DNA of 10,886 nucleotides from Lachnospiraceae bacterium (GTDB taxonomy: Bacteria > Bacillota > Clostridia > Oscillospirales > Ruminococcaceae): the NCBI GenBank assembly GCA_023664705.1, contig JAMPFE010000064.1, positions 1 to 10,886 on the forward strand, in the 5' to 3' direction. Every line of letters starts with the position of its first letter. Positions within the stretch are counted from its first letter, which is position 1. Below are positions 6,032-10,886 of the stretch, in pieces. Both the position numbers and the translations under genes were made by a program. The notes beneath the pieces are model-generated. The model did not search any database. It was not told where the DNA came from and worked only from the letters and a program-made list of their open reading frames with translations.

Positions 6032-6739
6032 CTAATCCGGATTTACTAGAATCTCATCCAATAAAGCACGATATTCTTCATTTAAAGAGACCACCATCAA
6101 ATTGTACCACGTTTCTCGAGAGTACCTTCCATTTTCAATACACCAAATTTTATAGTGCAGTTCTTTCTCTGCGTAGAAATCTACCGAAATCTTCAAATCA
6201 TCATGGTATTTTCTTTCATAGTCTGAATACAAGTATTGATTATTTGTATAATCGATATGAGCGAAGCAATCATCATTGGGATAGTACATTCCATGCAAGA
6301 ACGTAGTTATACATGGGGTATTTGGCTTTCCATTCGGATAATTAGGTAAAGTCTCAATTTCAATATGCAAAAACCGCTTCTTTTGCATATCATCATAATC
6401 TTTTTTAATTACCATAAGAAGTTTATTACAAGTTTTAGGATCAATACGGACGATGATTGTTTTTTGCTCTGCCAAATTTGTATCCTTAAAGTTAAACTGT
6501 GGACCACGAAATTGTTCAAAGCTCAGCCCAGAATATGATATAATCTGTTCCTCAGGTACTGCTAAACGTTCATCTAACCGAAGTAGAATATCGCCTGTAT
6601 CAACATCTTCAGTGATTATTTTTGCAAAACCGGGCATAGTATCAGAAAATCTGATTCTTGACTTGTTAGTTAAGCGGTTATATAAGTATGCTTTGCCATC
6701 AAAAATAAAAGAATCTGCCTTAAACAACACACCAGACAC
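6032..6739 (-). CDS. Unrecognised AT-rich protein, second of a pair
   Basis: 235 codons from a GTG at 6739. I do not recognise the family. The sequence is rich in Tyr, Asp and Lys, with alternating beta-like stretches (KTIIVRIDPKTCNKLLMVIK), an aromatic centre (FLHGMYYPNDDCFAHIDYTN) and a Trp-containing helical end. No membrane segment or signal is seen, so it is probably cytoplasmic. The start is uncertain: no ribosome binding site stands before the GTG, and the first ATG is only at codon 35. The frame is the same as that of the upstream gene, separated only by its TAA and four codons, so it may be translated by coupling to that gene or be the second half of one split protein of ~388 residues. 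Base composition is clearly AT-richer than in the 3000-5800 genes, suggesting recent transfer. Confidence 0.7.
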   Translation of the reverse strand: MSGVLFKADSFIFDGKAYLYNRLTNKSRIRFSDTMPGFAKIITEDVDTGDILLRLDERLAVPEEQIISYSGLSFEQFRGPQFNFKDTNLAEQKTIIVRIDPKTCNKLLMVIKKDYDDMQKKRFLHIEIETLPNYPNGKPNTPCITTFLHGMYYPNDDCFAHIDYTNNQYLYSDYERKYHDDLKISVDFYAEKELHYKIWCIENGRYSRETWYNLMVVSLNEEYRALLDEILVNPD

Positions 6740-6745
6740 TGGTGT
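6729..6745 (-). promoter_or_regulatory. Hairpin just behind the TAA between the paired genes
   Basis: On the minus strand ACACCAG (6745-6739), loop TGT, CTGGTGT (6735-6729): a 7-bp stem starting six bases after the TAA (6754-6752). The candidate GTG start of the second gene lies in its stem/loop. It could modulate re-initiation or readthrough, or be incidental. Confidence 0.4.
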
Positions 6746-6751
6746 TAACTT

Positions 6752-7198
6752 TTATTGATTGATCTTATAGACAAACTGTTCACCATCTAGCATTTTCCTG
6801 ATATCTATATAGTTTCTTCTAAACTTATCTAATATAAATCCGGTAATTATCAAAAAAAAGAACTTCGCATCAACTTGTATTGTTTCGATTATTCCGGGTT
6901 CATGGATAAATGCAATGTCGTAATACATTACCCACGGATTGTCTTTTCTCATATAATTTAGGATATTATCTCCCAAAATGCCTTTTGCACAAAACAACTC
7001 GCCAACTTTGTTAACTAATGGCGCTATAAATGATGGGATAGTAAATTTATTATCTACGTTTTTGAATTTTCTGAAATAATCCAACATCTGGGCACGGATT
7101 GAATAAACTAAATATTCTACAGATTTATATTCTTCAGTATCCGTTACCTCAATAAGAAACTGTTCTATTTCCTCAGTCTGATATGTTTCATTTGCCAT
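6752..7198 (-). CDS. Unrecognised AT-rich protein, first of a pair
   Basis: 148 residues from an ATG at 7198, preceded by AAAGGGA at good distance and a consensus promoter further up, so the start is secure. The product is mostly helical and acidic at the N-terminus (TYQTEEIEQFLIEVTDTEEY). It has hydrophobic but not clearly membrane-spanning stretches in the C-terminal half (KFFFLIITGFILDKFRRNYI). I see no catalytic motif and do not recognise the family. The short hydrophobic segment could be a buried helix or a single membrane anchor. It ends in a single TAA, after which the same frame stays open through the next gene. The pair sits alone in its operon inside the repeat-flanked block, next to an XRE-ImmA/PIN module, so a cargo or defence role is possible; that is inference from place only. 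Confidence 0.75.
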   Translation of the reverse strand: MANETYQTEEIEQFLIEVTDTEEYKSVEYLVYSIRAQMLDYFRKFKNVDNKFTIPSFIAPLVNKVGELFCAKGILGDNILNYMRKDNPWVMYYDIAFIHEPGIIETIQVDAKFFFLIITGFILDKFRRNYIDIRKMLDGEQFVYKINQ

Positions 7199-7302
7199 TT
7201 TATTGTCCCTTTCTGTCTTATTTTATTTCATCTAAATCGGTCACAAGCAAATTATCCTTATCAAACACCCAACTGCTTTCAGCAAATCCTAATCATATCT
7301 AT

Positions 7303-7331
7303 ATTATAGCCGAAAGGTTCTTGTTTGTCAA
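7303..7331 (-). promoter_or_regulatory. Consensus promoter of the unrecognised gene pair
   Basis: Minus strand TTGACA (7326-7331), 17 bases, TATAAT (7303-7308), an exact consensus. The leader to the ATG at 7198 is about 95 bases. The flanks resemble the lipoprotein promoter at 5402-5430 (both TTGACAAACA and GCTATAATATA). Confidence 0.8.
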
Positions 7332-7338
7332 CCCTTTT

Positions 7339-7374
7339 GAAAAAATAATCCCGAACCGCTTTTACACGGTTCGG
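7339..7374 (-). terminator. Intrinsic terminator on the minus strand
   Basis: Stem CCGAACCG (7351-7358) with CGGTTCGG (7367-7374), loop of eight. Minus-strand reading is followed by GATTATTTTTTC. It would end transcripts of the recombinase-like remnant upstream and insulate the promoter at 7303-7331. Confidence 0.7.
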
Positions 7375-7379
7375 AATAC

Positions 7380-7740
7380 TCGGCAACTCGCATTTATCGG
7401 TTCTCAACCGACGCAATATGCGGTTGCCTACGTCAAATTCATAGATGCTGGTGCGGCTCAATTCAATGACGAGATACCGACTTAATTCACCGAGCAGCAA
7501 AGAGGGAGAGTGTGCCAAATCGGCACACTCTCCGTTTTCGTGGTGGGGATCGGTTGCTCTATCCGTTATTATCTTGGGGAAGAAATTGAATGTCACTACA
7601 ACCTTGTCGGGATATACCGTGACGCTGTACGTAAACGTCGATTAACTGCTTTACATCGGGCAGAGTGCCTTCCGTGAGGTTTTGGCGTATCAGCGCGAAC
7701 ATTTTTTCCAACTCACTTACGATTGCGGCTTGATAATCAA
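7380..7740 (-). pseudogene. Frameshifted tail of a probable second serine recombinase
   Basis: One minus-strand frame (about 7740-7625) reads VSELEKMFALIRQNLTEGTL, then LIDVYVQ. The next frame (from about 7623 on) reads VTVYPDKVVVTFNFFPK. Together they resemble the C-terminal end of large serine recombinases, where a coiled coil leads to a beta strand of the type 'FI..V.VYPD.V...F'. One or two bases appear lost or gained at about 7622-7627. After that the frame stays open through a perfect 12-bp inverted repeat to the terminator at 7351-7374, which fits a native 3' end. Upstream, the frame runs into the plus-strand XRE gene, so the rest of the recombinase is missing. The family call is from memory of motif style and is moderately sure. 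No start or ribosome binding site remains. Confidence 0.45.
7505..7533. repeat. Perfect 12-bp inverted repeat
   Basis: GGAGAGTGTGCC (7505-7516), loop AAATC, GGCACACTCTCC (7522-7533). On plus it is followed by GTTTTC, on minus by CTCTTTG, so a bidirectional terminator is possible. It also lies within the open frame of the recombinase-like remnant. Confidence 0.55.
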
Positions 7741-8074
7741 AGAGCTTCGCGAAAAAACGAACATGACCCAGCAAGAACTCGGCAGCAAAATCAACTGCGA
7801 CAAGGGCGCGATCTCACGATATGAGAACAACCATCAGTCCGTGCTTTTCGACACCATGCGCTCCTTCGCCGCGATCTTCAACGTCTCGATGGACTATCTC
7901 GCGGGCATGGAGAGATGCCGCAGCATACCGACAACGGGCTTGGCCGAGCCGCAGATCGAGCTGCTGATCGGGATTTCGGAGATGCTTTGCAAGATGAACA
8001 ATTCCGTCGGAGATCAACCGACGGCGGAGTGGTACGAAGCGTTTGGAAGAATCATGACAGGCTTGCTCAAATGA
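7682..8074 (+). CDS. XRE-family regulator with a compromised 5' end
   Basis: Up to 130 residues. A Cro/CI-type HTH is clear: GLIIKELREKTNMTQQELGS, then the recognition helix region KGAISRYENN, and FNVSMDYLAG as the usual domain end. A ~50-residue tail with helical character follows. The start is poor: the only early start is a TTG at 7682 without a proper ribosome binding site, and the first ATG (7763) would remove helix 1. The first ~12 codons overlap, on the other strand, sequence that reads as recombinase tail, so the true start was probably lost at a junction near 7720-7740. It lies about 140 bases before the ImmA/IrrE gene on the same strand, but that gene has its own promoter. It may be a relic, or may still be made from the weak start. 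Confidence 0.6.
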   Translation: MAYQREHFFQLTYDCGLIIKELREKTNMTQQELGSKINCDKGAISRYENNHQSVLFDTMRSFAAIFNVSMDYLAGMERCRSIPTTGLAEPQIELLIGISEMLCKMNNSVGDQPTAEWYEAFGRIMTGLLK

Positions 8075-8139
8075 AATTATTAAACGGTAGCACAACGATC
8101 TGTATAATAATCTAAAATTTATCAATTTTGTAATATTGC

Positions 8140-8168
8140 TTGACAAATACCAAATTATGCGTTATAAT
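8140..8168 (+). promoter_or_regulatory. Consensus promoter of the ImmA/IrrE-PIN operon
   Basis: TTGACA (8140-8145), 17 bases, TATAAT (8163-8168). An inverted repeat ATAATAT (8164-8170)/ATATTAT (8184-8190) overlaps the -10 box and start and could be an operator for the XRE-like domain encoded downstream, though AT-richness makes chance likely. Confidence 0.8.
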
Positions 8169-8216
8169 ATTAATATACACATTATATTATTTTAATGAAG
8201 ATGGGAGGCGACTACA

Positions 8217-9371
8217 ATGAAAGTGAATGTTTCGATAGCTCCTACCATGATAAATTGGATCATTTCTCAAACACAGATGAGCAAGCTGCCTCAAGAGGTT
8301 GCCGAAAATCTTAATGCGTGGAAAAACGGAGAGAAAACACCGACTTTCAAGCAGGTTGTAAGTGCCAGCAAGGCAACGGGTATACCTTTGGGATACTTCT
8401 TCCTTCAAAAGCCGCCCGTTGAGGACGTGTCTTTGGTTGAACACAGAACTGTGGACAGCATCTCCGTAACGAATCCAAGCCGAGACCTGTTAAATACCGT
8501 TCACGATATGGAAATGATACAAGATTGGATGCGTGAACAGCTTATCGCCGACGGCTTCGATCCGTTGGACTATGTAGGAAAATTCAAAGTCCACAACAAA
8601 AAAATAGCCGAAAATATAAGAACGATTTTAGGCATTGATGTTGATTGGCATAAGAACGTCACAGGCGATTCCTTTGGATATATAAGAAACGCAATAAGCA
8701 ATTCGGGTGCAGTCGTTATGATGAGCGGTGTTGTCGGCAACAACACGCATCGTCCGCTTGATGTGAACGAGTTTAGAGCGTTCACTTTGATCGATAAATA
8801 TGCGCCGTTGATTTTTATTAACTCTAATGATTCGAGCGGTGCAAAACTATTCTCATTGCTGCATGAGTTCGCTCATATTTGTTTCGGCGAAAGAAGCTTG
8901 TTCAATGACCGATATGGGTTCGGTGAAAAGGTAAGCAAGCTTGAAACGGTATGCAATGCAGTCGCAGCGGAAATAATCGTTCCGCAAGAGCATTTCATCA
9001 AAGAATGGAACAGCATAAATTCCGCCGGTGCGGAAAAGCAGACCGTAACCAAGATCGCATCTAAGTTTAAATGCGGAAATATGGTCGTTGCAAGAAAGGC
9101 TCTTGACAACGACTTGATCACCGGTGAGTTATACAAAGAGATTTCTCGACTTGCAGTAAAAAACTACAACGAACAGCGCAAAAAGAAAAGCTCGGGCGGT
9201 GATTTTTACAATACTCTGGCTTCGAGAATAGACAAGCGCTTTCTCGGAATGTTGACATCAAGTGTCGCCGAAGGCAAAACGCTGTATACGGACGCTTATC
9301 GGTTTACAAATACCAACAGAGAAACTTTTGATAAGCTAGCAAAACAAGGGGGAATAAAAAATAATGAGTAA
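8217..9371 (+). CDS. XRE-ImmA/IrrE-family metallo-endopeptidase
   Basis: 384 residues with GGGAGG at 8203-8208, eight bases before the ATG. Residues ~5-65 are a divergent HTH of the kind fused to COG2856 proteins (LNAWKNGEKTPTFKQVVSAS, then GYFFLQKPP). The peptidase domain spans about 165-290. HEFAH at 216-220 gives the two zinc-binding histidines and the catalytic Glu217. Downstream, LETVCNAVAAEIIVP holds E243 and E252, the conserved glutamates of the ImmA/IrrE gluzincin fold. The C-terminal ~90 residues are a less conserved extension. Relatives such as ImmA and IrrE cut phage or DNA-damage repressors; XRE-fused forms are often encoded with PIN or other toxin-like genes. The PIN gene overlaps this stop codon by eight bases. 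It probably binds its own promoter and controls or counteracts the PIN protein; that part is inference. Confidence 0.92.
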   Translation: MKVNVSIAPTMINWIISQTQMSKLPQEVAENLNAWKNGEKTPTFKQVVSASKATGIPLGYFFLQKPPVEDVSLVEHRTVDSISVTNPSRDLLNTVHDMEMIQDWMREQLIADGFDPLDYVGKFKVHNKKIAENIRTILGIDVDWHKNVTGDSFGYIRNAISNSGAVVMMSGVVGNNTHRPLDVNEFRAFTLIDKYAPLIFINSNDSSGAKLFSLLHEFAHICFGERSLFNDRYGFGEKVSKLETVCNAVAAEIIVPQEHFIKEWNSINSAGAEKQTVTKIASKFKCGNMVVARKALDNDLITGELYKEISRLAVKNYNEQRKKKSSGGDFYNTLASRIDKRFLGMLTSSVAEGKTLYTDAYRFTNTNRETFDKLAKQGGIKNNE

Positions 9372-9882
9372 GGAGATTTTTCTTGTAGACACCAACTCAT
9401 TTATTGAACCTAAAAAGGGATACTATGCGTTTGACCTTGCCCCCGGATTTTGGACACAATTTACCAAGCACATCAAATCAAAAGAGATCGCAGTCTTGGA
9501 TATGGTCAAAGATGAGATAGGGAAAGGCACCGATGAGCTGAGCCGCTGGGTCAAGAGCATTGACATTCCCGAACTCGTAAGCCGCAGGGACAGCGCTATA
9601 ATCGGCAAATACGGTGAGATTATCAACGATATTGCTCAGAATCCGTATTACAAACCGTCAGCACTTACCGAATGGTCAAGAGATACGGTAGCGGACGCTT
9701 GGCTTATAGCAGCGGCGGCTGTCAAGGGATATACGCTGATAACGTTGGAACAGCCTGCAAAAAGCTTAAATTTACAAAACCCGTCTAAGAACGCCAAAAT
9801 TCCGGATGTCGCCGCTAGGTTTAAGGTCAAGACAAACGACTTGTTTTACATGATGAGGGAATTGAAGTTCATATTAAAATAA
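9364..9882 (+). CDS. DUF4411-type PIN-domain protein, probable toxin
   Basis: 172 residues. The ATG overlaps the stop of the ImmA/IrrE gene by eight bases, implying translational coupling. The N-terminus FLVDTNSFIEP, followed by GYYAFDLAPGFW, is the signature of the DUF4411 branch of PIN-like proteins. Candidate metal-binding acids of the PIN nuclease site are D9 (in VDTN), E51 (KDEIGKG), D111 (ADAWLIAAA) and, less surely, E129 (ITLEQ). A basic, helical C-terminus ends at FILK. PIN domains are metal-dependent RNases, in toxin systems usually cutting tRNA or rRNA. XRE-COG2856 plus PIN/DUF4411 is a recurrent pair that has been proposed as a toxin-antitoxin type module; I know of no assigned target. 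A strong hairpin follows about 95 bases later, closing the operon. Confidence 0.85.
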   Translation: MSKEIFLVDTNSFIEPKKGYYAFDLAPGFWTQFTKHIKSKEIAVLDMVKDEIGKGTDELSRWVKSIDIPELVSRRDSAIIGKYGEIINDIAQNPYYKPSALTEWSRDTVADAWLIAAAAVKGYTLITLEQPAKSLNLQNPSKNAKIPDVAARFKVKTNDLFYMMRELKFILK

Positions 9883-9946
9883 TCCGATCTCGCTCTCTTA
9901 GCCGCTTGGCACGGTCGCTAGCAATCAAGGTCACGGGTCACTCGCA

Positions 9947-9963
9947 CCAGAGTCGCTAGCGAC
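9947..9963. repeat. 17-bp flanking repeat, right copy
   Basis: CCAGAGTCGCTAGCGAC, identical to 5913-5929. A partial further copy of its core, GTCGCTAGC, stands at 9914-9922. As on the left, a GGCTGATTG hairpin follows within 20 bases. Confidence 0.75.
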
Positions 9964-9976
9964 CTTTCGCTGGCAA

Positions 9977-10010
9977 AATAGGCTGATTGTTTTATAGCAA
10001 TCAGCCTATT
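9977..10010 (+). terminator. 13-bp hairpin behind the PIN gene (right flanking unit)
   Basis: AATAGGCTGATTG (9977-9989), loop of eight, CAATCAGCCTATT (9998-10010), a perfect 13-bp stem followed by a T-containing stretch (CTATTGCCTTTCTTT). Probable terminator of the ImmA/IrrE-PIN operon and counterpart of the 5945-5973 hairpin. Confidence 0.75.
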
Positions 10011-10023
10011 CTATTGCCTTTCT

Positions 10024-10040
10024 TTGGAAAACTTTTCCAA
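10024..10040. repeat. 8-bp palindrome upstream of the last gene
   Basis: TTGGAAAA, one central C, TTTTCCAA. It lies 48 bases before the -35 box of the next promoter. Possible binding site; no regulator is assigned. Confidence 0.3.
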
Positions 10041-10088
10041 GACAAATTTTGGCTGAAAGCTCGTTATCTCCTCATAAATAATATACCC

Positions 10089-10117
10089 TTGACAAAAGCC
10101 CCGAAGTGTGGTATACT
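10089..10117 (+). promoter_or_regulatory. Promoter of the PD-(D/E)XK family gene
   Basis: TTGACA (10089-10094), 17 bases, TATACT (10112-10117), near-perfect sigma-A consensus. The transcript would start only about 15 bases before the start codon. Confidence 0.75.
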
Positions 10118-10138
10118 GTAGAAAAGGAAGTGAGCGGG

Positions 10139-10886
10139 TTGGTAATACGGGACAAAGACTTGTTGGGAACATTCGAGCAGAAAAAGGCTCTGGTGGCGCA
10201 GTTCAACCTTATGGATGATACTTTCTTCTCGGTTGTTATGGGGCACAACGATGCGGCAGAATACTTGCTGTCGAAATTACTTGGCAAGAATGTCAAAATC
10301 ATTGAGAACAAAACGCAGTACTCCATTCGCAATGCGGAAAGCCATTCGATAGTGCTCGATGCGCTTGTTGAGGACGAGGAACACAACATTTACGACGTGG
10401 AAGTCCAAGTCGGCGACAAGGACAATCACGAGCGTCGAATACGATACTACCGCACGGCGATAGACTGGTCGTATCTCGAAAAAGGCAAGGACTACTCGGA
10501 GTTGCCCGAGGTTTATATGATTTTCATATCGGACTTTGACCCGTTCGACATGAAAAAGGTGCATTATGAGATCACGCAAAGTGTTAAGGGAACGGATCGC
10601 AGCTATGACAGCGGGGTTCATATCCACTATTTCAACACGAAGGTCAAAGATGAAACATTTTTATCGGAGCTGATGCAGTACCTTGCAGACAGCGACCCCG
10701 AAAGCAATCATTTCGGCGCGTTGTCGCAACAGGTAAACTATCACAAGGTGCAGAACGAGGGGGTAAGTTTTATGTGTAAAGCTGTTGAAGAATATGCGGC
10801 TACAAAGAAGAACGAGGGTAAAATTGAGGGCAAAATCGAGGGTAAAATCGAGGGTAAAATCGAAACGATCAAGAATATGCTCAAAG
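10139..10886 (+). CDS. PD-(D/E)XK nuclease-family transposase, 3' end outside the window
   Basis: The frame is open from upstream to the end of the window, giving 249 visible codons. I prefer the TTG at 10139, with AAGGAAG eight bases before it. The GTG at 10130 is in frame but sits inside that ribosome binding site. The text matches the PDDEXK_2 (Rpn/YhgA-like) family annotated in Clostridia as 'PD-(D/E)XK nuclease family transposase': QKKALVAQFNLMDDTFFSVV, then NKTQYSIRNAESHSIVLDAL, and YDVEVQV. The nuclease core is D74, E88 and Q90 (D-x13-E-V-Q). Conserved YYRTAIDWSYLEKGK and VHIHYFNTKVKDET follow. Such proteins are recombination-promoting nucleases that are usually numerous in one genome. 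The visible C-terminus enters four EGKI repeats, a flexible charged tail. Confidence 0.9.
   Translation, partial: MVIRDKDLLGTFEQKKALVAQFNLMDDTFFSVVMGHNDAAEYLLSKLLGKNVKIIENKTQYSIRNAESHSIVLDALVEDEEHNIYDVEVQVGDKDNHERRIRYYRTAIDWSYLEKGKDYSELPEVYMIFISDFDPFDMKKVHYEITQSVKGTDRSYDSGVHIHYFNTKVKDETFLSELMQYLADSDPESNHFGALSQQVNYHKVQNEGVSFMCKAVEEYAATKKNEGKIEGKIEGKIEGKIETIKNMLK
10814..10861 (+). repeat. Four tandem 12-bp repeats in the nuclease-family gene
   Basis: GAGGGTAAAATC-type units at 10814, 10826, 10838 and 10850, with single T/C differences in the first two, encoding EGKI four times. The 12-bp length keeps the frame, so copy number can change by slippage without breaking the gene. Confidence 0.9.

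Noticed and set aside
7814..8146. 110-codon minus-strand ORF
   Set aside because: Antisense to the XRE helix-turn-helix and running into the intergenic promoter region.
10277..10627. 116-codon minus-strand ORF
   Set aside because: Antisense to the recognised PD-(D/E)XK gene.
10814..10861. CRISPR-like short repeats
   Set aside because: Units are directly adjacent, 12 bases long, without spacers and inside a coding frame.

Overview
The window looks like a chromosomal stretch from a Gram-positive, low-to-mid GC bacterium of the class Clostridia, probably an Oscillospiraceae/Ruminococcus-like gut anaerobe. The reasons are the GGGAGG/AAAGGAGG ribosome binding sites, several textbook TTGACA-N17-TATAAT promoters, and the gene families present: a large serine recombinase tail with a DUF4368-like end, a PD-(D/E)XK 'nuclease family transposase' with EGKI repeats, a WYL regulator and a SHOCT protein. 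The taxon is inferred, not proven.

Left part (1-2400) is a graveyard of mobile DNA. It opens with the 3' end of an unrecognised gene and a lipoprotein gene that appears cut short. Then comes a small composite remnant. A promoter, a ribosome binding site and the first ~30 codons of a RepA-like AAA ATPase are joined directly to the last ~190 codons of a large serine recombinase, as if the middle of an integrative element had been deleted. A perfect hairpin and the remains of an IS110-family transposase follow.

Middle part (2400-5820) is a more ordinary set of genes. On the minus strand lie a lipoprotein gene, a SHOCT-domain protein gene (probably one operon) and a WYL-domain regulator gene with its own consensus promoter and terminator, followed by a poorly started hypothetical ORF. 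A plus-strand XRE regulator is divergent from the lipoprotein gene, and the two promoters overlap.

Right part (5880-10010) is an accessory block bracketed by two copies of a unit made of a 17-bp repeat (CCAGAGTCGCTAGCGAC) followed by a GGCTGATTG hairpin. It carries three things: (i) two AT-rich unrecognised minus-strand genes in one reading frame, split by a single TAA with a hairpin just behind it; (ii) a frameshifted tail of a second probable recombinase, overlapped by an XRE gene with no good start; (iii) a two-gene operon of an XRE-ImmA/IrrE metalloprotease and a DUF4411-type PIN protein, which looks like a toxin-antitoxin or defence pair. The window ends inside a PD-(D/E)XK nuclease-family transposase gene with 12-bp tandem repeats.

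The best candidates for something undescribed are the unrecognised gene pair with the in-frame stop, and the possible mobility of the bracketed block.
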